64,000 nt of DNA from Achromobacter xylosoxidans A8 (GTDB taxonomy: Bacteria; Pseudomonadota; Gammaproteobacteria; Burkholderiales; Burkholderiaceae_B), in the NCBI RefSeq assembly GCF_000165835.1, contig NC_014640.1:3162001-3226000 (forward strand), given 5' to 3'. A program made the position numbers and the translations under genes. Of the stretch, positions 8,946 through 17,574 are shown one piece after another; position 1 is the first letter of the stretch; each line of letters opens with the position of its first letter. A model generated the notes under the pieces. That model was not told the DNA's origin and made no database searches. It saw only the letters and a program-made list of their open reading frames with translations.

Positions 8946-10507
8946 GGATACGCGCCCAAATCGGCATGGTGCTGAACCTGGACAAGTGCATAGGCTGCCA
9001 CACTTGCTCGGTCACCTGCAAGAACGTCTGGACCAGCCGCGACGGTGTCGAATACGCCTGGTTCAACAACGTGGAAACCAAGCCCGGCATCGGCTATCCC
9101 AAGGAATGGGAGAACCAGGAAAAGTGGAAGGGCGGCTGGAAGCGTACCGCTGCCGGCAAGCTGGAACCGCGCCAGGGCGGCAAGCTGCGCATCCTGGCCA
9201 ACCTGTTCGCCAACCCGAACCTGCCGCAGATCGACGACTACTACGAGCCGTTCACCTTCGACTACGAGCATCTGCAGAAGGCGCCGCTGTCGCAGACGCC
9301 GCCGACCGCGCGTCCGGTGTCGGTGCTGACCGGCAAGAAGATGGACAAGATCCATTGGGGCCCGAACTGGGAAGACGACCTGGGCGGCGAGTTCAGCGCG
9401 CGCAGCCGCGACGCCTTGTTCGAGGGCGTGCAGAAGGAGATGTACTCGACCTTCGAGAACACCTTCATGATGTACCTGCCGCGCCTGTGCGAACACTGCC
9501 TGAACCCGGCCTGTGTCGCCAGCTGCCCGTCCGGTTCCATCTACAAGCGTGAAGACGACGGCATCGTGCTGGTCGACCAGGACAAGTGCCGCGGCTGGCG
9601 CATGTGCATCTCCGGCTGCCCGTACAAGAAGATCTACTACAACTGGAGCAGCGGCAAGGCCGAGAAGTGCACCTTCTGCTATCCGCGCATCGAGGCCGGC
9701 CAGCCGACCGTGTGCTCGGAAACCTGCGTGGGCCGCATCCGCTACCTGGGCGTGATGCTGTACGACGCCGACCAGATCGAGCACGCCGCGTCCACCGCCA
9801 ACGAGCAGGACCTGTACCAGTCGCAGCTCGACCTGTTCCTGGATCCGCATTCGCCCGAGGTGATCGCCGCCGCGCGCGAACAGGGCATTCCCGAATCCTG
9901 GCTGGAAGCCGCCCGCAAGTCGCCGGTCTACAAGATGGCGATGGAATGGCGCGTCGCCTTCCCGCTGCATCCGGAATACCGCACCTTGCCCATGGTCTGG
10001 TACATCCCGCCGCTGTCGCCCATCCAGACGGCCGCCGAGTCCGGCCAGATGCCGCAGCGCACGGTGGGCAAGAGCGCCATGATCCCGGACGTCTCCAGCC
10101 TGCGCATCCCGGTGCGCTACCTGGCCAACCTCTTGACGGCGGGCAAGGAAGCGCCGGTGGTGCAGGCGCTGGAACGCATGCTGGCCATGCGCGCCTACAA
10201 GCGCTCGGAAACCGTGCACGGCGAACGCGACACGGCGCTGCTGGAGCAGGTCGGCCTGACCGAGGCGACCGTGCAGGACATGTACAAGATCATGGCCATC
10301 GCCGACTACGAGGACCGCTTCGTGGTGCCCAGCAGCCACAAGGAAGTGGTCGAGGACAGCTTCAACGAGAAGGGCAGCTGCGGTTTCACCTTCGGCAACG
10401 GCTGCTCGGGCGGGGTGTCGGAAGGCACTTTGTTCGGACGCAAGCCCCAGGGCAGCGAGATCTTCATCGAGATGCCGAAATCGCGCAAGAAGGCCGCCAC
10501 GGCCTAG
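8942..10507 (+). CDS. narH: Respiratory nitrate reductase beta subunit NarH
   Basis: Electron-transfer subunit of 521 residues. The first cysteine group is Cys16, Cys19, Cys22 and Cys26 (CIGCHTCSVTC). Later groups include CEHCLNPAC and, diagnostically, CRGWRMCISGC, in which Trp replaces one Cys so that this cluster is [3Fe-4S] as in E. coli NarH. It relays electrons from NarI haems to NarG. The start overlaps the narG stop (ATGA) and narJ follows after 15 bp with a good AGGAG site. Confidence 0.98.
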   Translation: MRIRAQIGMVLNLDKCIGCHTCSVTCKNVWTSRDGVEYAWFNNVETKPGIGYPKEWENQEKWKGGWKRTAAGKLEPRQGGKLRILANLFANPNLPQIDDYYEPFTFDYEHLQKAPLSQTPPTARPVSVLTGKKMDKIHWGPNWEDDLGGEFSARSRDALFEGVQKEMYSTFENTFMMYLPRLCEHCLNPACVASCPSGSIYKREDDGIVLVDQDKCRGWRMCISGCPYKKIYYNWSSGKAEKCTFCYPRIEAGQPTVCSETCVGRIRYLGVMLYDADQIEHAASTANEQDLYQSQLDLFLDPHSPEVIAAAREQGIPESWLEAARKSPVYKMAMEWRVAFPLHPEYRTLPMVWYIPPLSPIQTAAESGQMPQRTVGKSAMIPDVSSLRIPVRYLANLLTAGKEAPVVQALERMLAMRAYKRSETVHGERDTALLEQVGLTEATVQDMYKIMAIADYEDRFVVPSSHKEVVEDSFNEKGSCGFTFGNGCSGGVSEGTLFGRKPQGSEIFIEMPKSRKKAATA

Positions 10508-10522
10508 GAAAGGAGAATAACC

Positions 10523-11170
10523 ATGAGTCTGTACCGCCTGCTTTCCGCCTTGCTGTGCTACCCCGAGCCCGAGCTGCTGGACGCGCTGGGCGAGGTCGAA
10601 GCCGCCTTGTCCGACTATCCCGACGCTGAGGAAACCCTGCAGCCGCTGGTCGCCTACCTGGCCACCAACGATCTCATCGCGCTGCAGGAAAACTACGTCG
10701 CCACCTTTGACCGCAACCGCTCGCATTCGCTGCACCTGTTCGAGCACGTGCACGGCGAAAGCCGCGACCGCGGCCAGGCTATGGTGGACCTGCTGGATAC
10801 CTACCGCGAGCATGGCTTTGAACCGGTGGTGTCCGAGCTGCCGGACCATGTGCCGCTGTTCCTGGAATTCCTGGGCGTGATCGACCCCGCCCAGGCGCAG
10901 GACCTGCTCGACGAGGCGATCCACGTGCTGGCCGCCATCGGCGCGCGCCTGGCCAAGGGCGAAAGCCCCTACGCCTGCATCTTCGCGGTGTTGCGTGCGC
11001 AGTCCCGCGTGATTCCGCGCGAGCAGACCGAGGCGCCCGTGCGCGACATGGACGAGGCGATGGAGACCTTCGGCACCGGACCGGATGGCGTGGAACCGCT
11101 GCTGCGGCCGTTTTCGGGCGATGGCGCGCAGACCGTGCGCTTCTATCCCCGTGCGCCCGCGGCTCATTAA
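10523..11170 (+). CDS. narJ: Nitrate reductase assembly chaperone NarJ
   Basis: Protein of 215 residues in the NarJ/TorD chaperone family. It is cytoplasmic, not part of the final enzyme, and needed for Mo-cofactor insertion into apo-NarG and haem insertion into NarI. The LLSALLCYPEPELL start, the SLHLFEHVHGESRDRGQAM segment and the LPDHVPLFLEFL segment are characteristic. The start is preceded by AAAGGAG. It lies in the canonical order between narH and narI. Confidence 0.95.
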   Translation: MSLYRLLSALLCYPEPELLDALGEVEAALSDYPDAEETLQPLVAYLATNDLIALQENYVATFDRNRSHSLHLFEHVHGESRDRGQAMVDLLDTYREHGFEPVVSELPDHVPLFLEFLGVIDPAQAQDLLDEAIHVLAAIGARLAKGESPYACIFAVLRAQSRVIPREQTEAPVRDMDEAMETFGTGPDGVEPLLRPFSGDGAQTVRFYPRAPAAH

Positions 11171-11188
11171 TCTTCAGGACGACGCATC

Positions 11189-11872
11189 ATGAACTCCCTG
11201 AATCAGTTTCTTTTCGGCATTTATCCCTACATCGCGCTGACCATCTTCCTGTTGGGCAGCCTGGTGCGCTTCGAGCGCGAGCAATACACCTGGAAGACGG
11301 ACAGCTCGCAGCTGCTGCACCGCGGGCAACTGCGCCTGGGCAACATCCTGTTCCACGTCGGCATCCTGGGCCTGTTCTTCGGCCATCTGGCCGGCCTCTT
11401 GACGCCGGTGGTGGTGTGGGACACGTTGGGCGTATCGCACACGCTCAAGCAGACCGTGGCCATGGTGGCCGGCGGCGTCATGGGCGGCCTGTGCCTGATC
11501 GGCCTCTTGATCCTGATCCATCGCCGCCTGAGCGATCCGCGCATCCGCGCCACCACGCGGCCGGGCGACAAGCTGTTGCTGCTGTGGATCCTGGTCACCT
11601 TGCTGCTGGGGCTGTCCACCATCGTGCTGTCGGCCGGCCACATGGACGGCGAGATGATGGTGCGCCTGATGACCTGGGCACAGCACATCGTCACCTTCCA
11701 GGGCGACGCGGCCAGCCATATCGCCGACGTGCCGCTGCTGTTCAAGGCGCACCTGTTCATGGGCCTGACGCTGTTCGTGATCTTCCCGTTCACCCGCCTG
11801 GTGCACGTCTGGAGCGGCTTCGCCTCGGTCGGCTACCTGGGCCGCGCCTGGCAGCTGGTCCGCCCGCGCTGA
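11189..11872 (+). CDS. narI: Respiratory nitrate reductase gamma subunit NarI
   Basis: Membrane cytochrome b subunit of 227 residues with five predicted membrane helices. It oxidises quinol on the periplasmic side and passes electrons to NarH. The four haem-ligand histidines can be placed: His56 and His66 (ILFHVGILGLFFGHLAG), and His188 and His206 (LLFKAHLFMG, FTRLVHVWSG), one residue from the E. coli positions 187/205. The oxidised quinone pool is the point where ubiUVT, 5 kb downstream, connects to this enzyme. Confidence 0.97.
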   Translation: MNSLNQFLFGIYPYIALTIFLLGSLVRFEREQYTWKTDSSQLLHRGQLRLGNILFHVGILGLFFGHLAGLLTPVVVWDTLGVSHTLKQTVAMVAGGVMGGLCLIGLLILIHRRLSDPRIRATTRPGDKLLLLWILVTLLLGLSTIVLSAGHMDGEMMVRLMTWAQHIVTFQGDAASHIADVPLLFKAHLFMGLTLFVIFPFTRLVHVWSGFASVGYLGRAWQLVRPR

Positions 11873-11900
11873 TTCCACGCACCAGGACTAGGAGCCGAAC

Positions 11901-12662
11901 ATGCCTGTCATCGTCAATGGCGTCGAACTGAACGACGCGGATCTGGAACGCGAACTGCCGCCGCATGCCGAGGCCGGCAATCCCATGCGCGAAGCGATCA
12001 CCGCCCTGGTGCTGCGCCGCGTGCTGCTGGACGAGGCCGGCCGGCTGGGCCTGGACGCCGCGGACGAGGAGGGCGCCATCGGCGCCTTGCTGGCCCGCGA
12101 GGCACCCGCGCCCGAGGCCGACGAGGCCGCCTGCCGCCGCTACTACCAGATGCATCCGCAACGCTTCATGGCGGGCGAGCTGATCGAGGCCGACCACATC
12201 CTGTTCCAGGTCACGCCCGGCGTGAACCTGGACATGCTGCGGGCGCACGCCAATGTGGTGCTGGCCGAATTGCTCGAGGATCCCTCGCGCTTCGCCGAGG
12301 TGGCGCGGGAGCAATCGAACTGCCCCTCGGCCGCCCTGGGCGGCAGCCTGGGCCAGCTGGGCCGCGGCGACACGGTGCCGGAATTCGAGCGCGCGGTGTT
12401 CGCGCTGCCCGCTGGCGGCCTGCTGCCGCAATTGCTGGAAACCCGTCACGGCCTGCACATCGTGCGGGTGACGCGGCGCATAGAAGGCCGCATGCAACCC
12501 TACGAGCACGTGGCCGCGCAGATCGCCACGGCGCTGTCGTCCATGAGCCGCGATACCGCCTGGCGCCAGTACGCCAAGCTGCTGGTCGAGCGCGCCGACA
12601 TCCAGGGCATAGACCTGCAGGGCGGGGAGCCGGAGCGCGTCTACAGCGGGAGCGCCGCATGA
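11901..12662 (+). CDS. Parvulin-type peptidyl-prolyl isomerase (NifM-like)
   Basis: Protein of 253 residues with a C-terminal rotamase (PpiC/parvulin) domain, about residues 90-195. It starts at EADHILFQV and includes GGSLGQLGRGDTVPEFE and HGLHIVRVTRR. The N-terminal part is a short helical SurA/NifM-like segment. There is no signal peptide, so action in the cytoplasm on Nar or cofactor proteins is more likely than a periplasmic role. Similar isomerase genes occur directly after narI in other nitrate reducers. The stop overlaps the moaA start (ATGA). Confidence 0.9.
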   Translation: MPVIVNGVELNDADLERELPPHAEAGNPMREAITALVLRRVLLDEAGRLGLDAADEEGAIGALLAREAPAPEADEAACRRYYQMHPQRFMAGELIEADHILFQVTPGVNLDMLRAHANVVLAELLEDPSRFAEVAREQSNCPSAALGGSLGQLGRGDTVPEFERAVFALPAGGLLPQLLETRHGLHIVRVTRRIEGRMQPYEHVAAQIATALSSMSRDTAWRQYAKLLVERADIQGIDLQGGEPERVYSGSAA

Positions 12663-13657
12663 TGGACGAGCCGGCTGCGGGACCCCTGGTGGACGGCCAT
12701 GGCCGTCGCATCGATTATCTGCGCGTGTCCGTCACGGACCGCTGCGACCTGCGTTGCAGCTACTGCCTGCCCAAGGATTTCAAGGGATTCGAGACACCCG
12801 CCAACTGGCTGCGCCACGAGGAAATGGCGCGGCTGGTGGGACTATTCGTTGGCCTGGGCGTCAGCAAGGTCCGGCTGACCGGCGGCGAGCCGCTGCTGCG
12901 CCGCGGCCTGGCCGGTCTGGCGGGCGTCATCGCCGCCATGCCTGGCTTGAAAGACCTGTCCGTGTCCACCAACGGCACTCAGCTGGCGCGCCACGCGCAG
13001 GACCTGCGCGCCGCCGGCGTGGACCGTCTGAACATCAGCCTGGACACGCTGGACGCCGCCGCCTTCAGCCAGATCACCGGGCGGGATTGCCTGGAATCGG
13101 TGTTGGCGGGCCTGACCGCGGCCAAGGGCGCGGGCTTTGCGCCCATCAAGCTCAACAGCGTGGTGCACGCGGCCACGCCCGAGGCCGAGGTGCGCAGGCT
13201 GCTGGACTATGCGGTGCGGCAGGGCTTCGTGCTGCGCCTGATCGAACCCATGCCCATGGGCAGCTGCGGCCAGGGTTACGCCCATACCGATCTGAACGCC
13301 ATGGGCGCGCGGCTGGCGGCCGACGCCGGCCTGCTGCCGGCCTTGGGCGGGACGGGAGCGGGGCCGGCGCGCTACTGGACCACGGGCCACGGAACACCCG
13401 TGCTGGGCGTGATCACGCCCATGTCGCGCCACTTCTGCGCCGCCTGCAACCGCGTCAGACTGGGCGTGGACGGAACCCTGTACCTGTGCCTGGGCCAGGA
13501 AGACCAGGTGCCGCTGGGCCGCCTGCTGCGCGCGGGCGCCAGCGATGCCGATCTGATCCAGGCGATCCAGGCCGGCATCGCCGCCAAGCCGGAGCGCCAC
13601 GATTTCGTGGCTCGTCCGGAACGCATCGTGCGCTTCATGGCGCAGACGGGAGGCTGA
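12659..13657 (+). CDS. moaA: GTP 3',8-cyclase MoaA
   Basis: Radical SAM enzyme for the first step of molybdenum cofactor synthesis (332 residues). The N-terminal cluster motif is CDLRCSYC, followed by RLTGGEPLLR (SAM binding). The C-terminal cluster cysteines are in HFCAACNRVR and LYLCLGQ, and the protein ends in the conserved Gly-Gly needed for catalysis. The 4-base overlap with the isomerase gene places it inside the nar operon, coupling cofactor supply to NarG expression. Confidence 0.96.
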   Translation: MMDEPAAGPLVDGHGRRIDYLRVSVTDRCDLRCSYCLPKDFKGFETPANWLRHEEMARLVGLFVGLGVSKVRLTGGEPLLRRGLAGLAGVIAAMPGLKDLSVSTNGTQLARHAQDLRAAGVDRLNISLDTLDAAAFSQITGRDCLESVLAGLTAAKGAGFAPIKLNSVVHAATPEAEVRRLLDYAVRQGFVLRLIEPMPMGSCGQGYAHTDLNAMGARLAADAGLLPALGGTGAGPARYWTTGHGTPVLGVITPMSRHFCAACNRVRLGVDGTLYLCLGQEDQVPLGRLLRAGASDADLIQAIQAGIAAKPERHDFVARPERIVRFMAQTGG

Positions 13658-13658
13658 G

Positions 13659-14318
13659 ATGCGCGACATCGAACGTCTGGTCGACGGCTTCCAACGCTTC
13701 CAGCAGCAGTACTACGAAGACGCGCCGTCGCTCTACCGCAATCTTTGCGAAGGCCAGCACCCCAGCACTTTGCTGGTGGGCTGCTGCGATTCGCGGGTGG
13801 ATCCGGCCATGCTGCTGGGCTGCGACCCCGGCGACATCTTCACCGTGCGCAACGTCGCCAACCTGGTGCCGCCGGCCAGCACCGACCGTGGCTTGCAGGG
13901 CGTGCTGGCCGCGATACAGTTCGCGGTCGAGCAGTTGCAGGTCAGCCGCGTCATCGTGCTGGGCCACGCCCATTGCGGCGGTATTCGCGCCCTGATGGAC
14001 CGGCGCACCCGGGGCGACGGCGAGACCGACTACCTGGAACGCTGGATGGACATCGCCGAACCTGCGCGCAAGCAGGTGTTGCAGCAGATGCCAGAGGCGA
14101 CGGCCGCCGAGCGCAGGCGGGCTTGCGAGCAGGCGTCCATCCTGATTTCGCTGCGCAACCTGGAGGAACTGCCCTTCGTGCGGCGCGCGGTGGAGGCGGG
14201 CAGCCTGACCCTGCATGGCTGGTATTTCGACCTGGTGGCGGGCGCTTTGCTGGCATACTCGGCGCGGGCGGATGCCTTCCTGCCCATCGTATGCCCTTTG
14301 TTCACGGAGCTTGCATGA
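13659..14318 (+). CDS. Beta-class carbonic anhydrase
   Basis: Protein of 219 residues that interconverts CO2 and bicarbonate. The zinc-site residues of beta-class enzymes are all present: Cys42, the Asp44-Arg46 dyad (CCDSRVDP), His102 and Cys105 (GHAHCGGI). There is no signal peptide. It begins one base after the moaA stop and its own stop overlaps the mobB start (ATGA), so it is embedded between two molybdenum-cofactor genes of the nitrate reductase operon. Its role there is not established by the sequence; bicarbonate supply or pH balance during nitrate respiration is possible. Confidence 0.92.
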   Translation: MRDIERLVDGFQRFQQQYYEDAPSLYRNLCEGQHPSTLLVGCCDSRVDPAMLLGCDPGDIFTVRNVANLVPPASTDRGLQGVLAAIQFAVEQLQVSRVIVLGHAHCGGIRALMDRRTRGDGETDYLERWMDIAEPARKQVLQQMPEATAAERRRACEQASILISLRNLEELPFVRRAVEAGSLTLHGWYFDLVAGALLAYSARADAFLPIVCPLFTELA

Positions 14319-14812
14319 CCCCAGTTTTTGGCATCGCCGGCCGTTCCGGCAGCGGCAAGACCACCCTGATCGAGGCCATGCTGCCCTTGTTGGCCGCGCG
14401 CGGCCTGCGGGTCAGCGTCATCAAGCACAGTCACCACGATTTCCAGATGGAGCCCCCCGGCAAGGACAGCGCCCGCTTCCGCCAGGCGGGCGCGCTGGAG
14501 GTGATGGTGGCGTCGCCGTTCCGCTACGCCATCGTCCACGAGCTGCGCGACGCGCCCGAACCCACGCTGGAGGACCAATTGGCGCGCCTGTCGCCGGCCG
14601 ACCTGGTGCTGGTAGAAGGCTTCAAACAGGCCGCGATCCCGCGCATCGAGGTGTACCGGCCCGCCCTGGGCAAGCCGTCCCTGCATGCGGAGGACAGCAG
14701 TTTCCTGGCGGTAGCCACCGACGCGCCGCTGGCCACTGGCCTGCCTTGCCTGCCGGTCAACGAGCCGGCGCAAGTCGCGGATTTCATTTGCCGCAGCCTT
14801 GGGCTGGCTTGA
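14315..14812 (+). CDS. mobB: Molybdopterin-guanine dinucleotide synthesis protein MobB
   Basis: Protein of 165 residues with an N-terminal P-loop (GRSGSGKTTL), then VIKHSHHDFQ and LVLVEGFKQAAIPRIEVYR, all standard MobB motifs. MobB is a GTP-binding accessory of the bis-MGD pathway that acts with MobA to make the NarG cofactor. The ATG lies inside the carbonic anhydrase stop (ATGA), supporting this start although the frame is open further upstream. narX begins 79 bp downstream. Confidence 0.93.
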   Translation: MTPVFGIAGRSGSGKTTLIEAMLPLLAARGLRVSVIKHSHHDFQMEPPGKDSARFRQAGALEVMVASPFRYAIVHELRDAPEPTLEDQLARLSPADLVLVEGFKQAAIPRIEVYRPALGKPSLHAEDSSFLAVATDAPLATGLPCLPVNEPAQVADFICRSLGLA

Positions 14813-14891
14813 CGGCCCGCGGCCGGCGCTGGAGGCGCAGCGGCTACACTGGAACCCGCCGCATTCCTCAAGCAAGACCGCGTTGAAAGCC

Positions 14892-16832
14892 ATGAAGCCT
14901 ACCGATACCGCCGCCGCCGGACCCGACGGCCTGCCTTCGCCCTGGCATCGCCTGTCCACGCGCATCGTCATCAGTTCCCTGGTGGCGCTGGTGGTGGTGC
15001 TGTCCATGGTCAGCTGGACGCTGTGGCTGTCCTGGCAGCTGGAAGGCGCGGGCGCGGCCATCAACGACACGGGCAGCCTGCGCATGAGGGCCAATCGCGT
15101 GGCGGTGGAACTGATGCGTCCGCAGGCAGGGCGCGAGTTCCGCACCAATGAGCAGGTCCAGCTGATGGACGACACCATCGCCCGGCTGGCGCGCGGCAAT
15201 CCGGCGCGCCCGCTATTCATTCCCAACGACGAGGCGATCCGCAAGCAATGGCATGACGTGGCCGCCTACTGGTACGACATCATGAAGCCGGCCGCCAAGC
15301 GCGCCCTGGCGCAGCCGGACGCCGCGACCTATCTGGAAACCTTGCCGGAGTTCGTGGCCCGGGCGGATACGCTGGTGCGCATGATCGAACAGGACAACGC
15401 CGGTAAGACCACCTCGCTGCGCCTGTCGCAGGGCGTGCTGGCCGCGATTGCCAGCGCCGGCACGCTGGCGATGATCTACCTGCTGTATCTCTGGATCATT
15501 TCGCCGGTGCTGCGGCTGCGCGACGGCCTGCAACGCATGGCTGCCAGGGAATTCAGCACCCGGCTGCCGGTGGAAAGCCAGGACGAGTTCGGTGTGTTGG
15601 CGCGCGGCTACAACCGCATGGCCGATGAGTTGCAGGATCTGTACACCGGCCTGGAACGGCGCGTCGAAGAGAAGACCGCCCAGCTGGCCGCGCAGAACCG
15701 CGATATCGGCGCGCTCTATGACATGGCCGCCTTCCTGAACCAGCCCAACGAGATCGAAGCGCTGTGCGACGGCTTTCTGCGGCGCGTGATGCTGCAATTC
15801 GACGCCGAGGGCGGCAGCATCCGGGCGCTGGACCCCAACAACGAGAAGCTCAATCTGATGGTGTCGGTCGGGCTGTCGGACGAGCTGGTCGAATCCGAGC
15901 ATTGCATGCGGGTGAACGACTGCTATTGCGGCGTCGCCACGCGGCAGGCCGGGGTCATCGTCATCCAGGATTTCCGCGAGTCGCCGCCGGCGATGGAACT
16001 GAACTGCCAGCGCGACGGTTTTGCCAGCGTGGCCGTGTTCCGCATCGTCACGCGCGACGAGGTGCTGGGGTCGTACTCCCTGCATTTCCGCCAGCAACGC
16101 CGCCTGTCACCGGCCGAATCGCAGCTGCTGGAAACGCTGGGCCAGCATCTGGGCGTGGCCCTGGACAACCGCCGCCTGAGCGCCCAGGCGCGGCAGCTGG
16201 CGGTGGTGCGCGAGCGCGGGCTGGTGGCGCAGGGGCTGCACGACAGCCTGGCCCAGGGCCTGAACTTCCTGAACCTGCAGTTGCAGATGTTGGACGCCGC
16301 CGTCAAGCGCGGCGACCAGGCGGAAATCGACGAGATCCTGCCGTTGCTGCGCACTGGCGTGGACGAAAGCTACCAGGACGTGCGCGAGCTGCTGACCAAC
16401 TTCCGCACCAAGCTGTCGCAGGGCGACCTGCAAGCCGCCATCGAAGACACCGTGGCGCGTTTCCGGCGCCAGACCGGGATCGAGACCGAATTGCGCTTCG
16501 GACGGGGCGAGGGCGCGCCGTTGCCGCCTGACGAGCAGTTGCAGGTGCTGTTCATCCTGCAAGAGGCGCTGTCCAATGTGCGCAAGCATTCCGAAGCCAG
16601 CCATGTGCGCATCGATGTCGCCAATGACCGCGACTTCAGCCTGGTCATCGCCGACGACGGCCAGGGCTACGATCCCGCCGAGGTCGCGGAGCGCGGCGAA
16701 TCGCATGTGGGCCTGCATATCATGCGCGAGCGCGCTGCACGCATGCGCGCCGTGATAAAACTTGAATCGCAGCCCGGCGCCGGCACGCGCGTCGCGCTGA
16801 CCCTGCCCGGCAGCGAACGCCAGGCCGCCTGA
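14892..16832 (+). CDS. narX: Nitrate/nitrite sensor histidine kinase NarX
   Basis: Inner-membrane sensor kinase of 646 residues. TM1 is at about 24-47. It is followed by the P-box-like nitrate-binding stretch INDTGSLRMRANRV (57-70), a periplasmic four-helix sensor, TM2 (about 182-203), HAMP, and a central module with Cys338, Cys344 and Cys346. The HisKA_3 phosphoacceptor is His450 in GLHDSLAQ, and a HATPase domain carries ISNVRKH-like and DDGQGYDP motifs. The frame opens earlier (14799), but 14892 gives the usual short cytoplasmic N-terminus. Its partner narL follows after 11 bp. Confidence 0.93.
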   Translation: MKPTDTAAAGPDGLPSPWHRLSTRIVISSLVALVVVLSMVSWTLWLSWQLEGAGAAINDTGSLRMRANRVAVELMRPQAGREFRTNEQVQLMDDTIARLARGNPARPLFIPNDEAIRKQWHDVAAYWYDIMKPAAKRALAQPDAATYLETLPEFVARADTLVRMIEQDNAGKTTSLRLSQGVLAAIASAGTLAMIYLLYLWIISPVLRLRDGLQRMAAREFSTRLPVESQDEFGVLARGYNRMADELQDLYTGLERRVEEKTAQLAAQNRDIGALYDMAAFLNQPNEIEALCDGFLRRVMLQFDAEGGSIRALDPNNEKLNLMVSVGLSDELVESEHCMRVNDCYCGVATRQAGVIVIQDFRESPPAMELNCQRDGFASVAVFRIVTRDEVLGSYSLHFRQQRRLSPAESQLLETLGQHLGVALDNRRLSAQARQLAVVRERGLVAQGLHDSLAQGLNFLNLQLQMLDAAVKRGDQAEIDEILPLLRTGVDESYQDVRELLTNFRTKLSQGDLQAAIEDTVARFRRQTGIETELRFGRGEGAPLPPDEQLQVLFILQEALSNVRKHSEASHVRIDVANDRDFSLVIADDGQGYDPAEVAERGESHVGLHIMRERAARMRAVIKLESQPGAGTRVALTLPGSERQAA

Positions 16833-16843
16833 ACCTTCCGACC

Positions 16844-17515
16844 ATGCCCATCCGTATCCTCCTCGTCGACGACCACACCCTGTTCCGCTCGGGCGTGCGC
16901 CTGCTGCTGCAACGCCAGCCCGATTTCGAGGTCGTGGCCGAGGCCGGCGACGGCGTCGAAGGCCTGAAGCGCGCCAAGGAACTCAAGCCCGACGTGGTCC
17001 TGCTGGACCTCAACCTGCCGGGCCTGTCCGGACTGGAAACCCTGCAGCTGCTGACCCAGGAATTGCCTGCCTGTGCGGTCATCATCCTGACGGTGTCGGA
17101 AGAGGCCGACGAACTGGGCCAGGCGCTGCGCGACGGCGCGCGCGGCTACCTGGTCAAGAACATCGATGCCGACGCGTTGACGGCCGCGATCCGCCGCGCC
17201 GCGGGCGGCGAGCCGGTCATTGCCGAGAGCATGACCGCCAAGCTGGTGGAGCAGTTCCGGGGCCAAGCCAGCCTGGCGGCGCAGGCGCCGCAGGCGGCAG
17301 GCAGCGCCGAGCGCCATCGCCTGACCGCGCGCGAGACCCAGATCGTGCAATGGCTGGCGCGCGGCGCCAGCAACAAGGTCATTGCGCGCGAACTCGACGT
17401 GAGCGAAAGCACGGTCAAGATCCACGTGCAGAACGTGCTGAAGAAACTGAACCTGACCAGCCGCGTGCAGGTCGCGGTGTACGCCGTGGAGCACGGGCTG
17501 TACACCGAAGAGTAG
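16844..17515 (+). CDS. narL: Nitrate-responsive response regulator NarL
   Basis: Response regulator of 223 residues. The receiver domain has acidic residues Asp9 and Asp10 and phosphoacceptor Asp55 (VVLLDLNLPG). The C-terminal LuxR-type helix-turn-helix (about 155-215) contains LTARETQIVQWLARG and SESTVKIHVQNVLKKL. Phosphorylated by NarX, it is expected to activate nar promoters; the shared palindromes upstream of narK1 and narG are candidate targets. Last gene of the respiratory operon. Confidence 0.95.
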   Translation: MPIRILLVDDHTLFRSGVRLLLQRQPDFEVVAEAGDGVEGLKRAKELKPDVVLLDLNLPGLSGLETLQLLTQELPACAVIILTVSEEADELGQALRDGARGYLVKNIDADALTAAIRRAAGGEPVIAESMTAKLVEQFRGQASLAAQAPQAAGSAERHRLTARETQIVQWLARGASNKVIARELDVSESTVKIHVQNVLKKLNLTSRVQVAVYAVEHGLYTEE

Positions 17516-17541
17516 GGCGGCTGTCACCGGGCAGAGTCAGG

Positions 17542-17574
17542 AGGCCGGGCCGGGGTCTGGCGGCCTAGTTCTTT
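17542..17574 (+). terminator. Possible intrinsic terminator after narL
   Basis: Inverted repeat AGGCCG (17542-17547) and CGGCCT (17561-17566) with a 13-nt GC-rich loop, followed by a short pyrimidine stretch (TTCTTTTC). It overlaps the end of the convergent Bug gene. The stem is short, so this is only a candidate. Confidence 0.35.
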
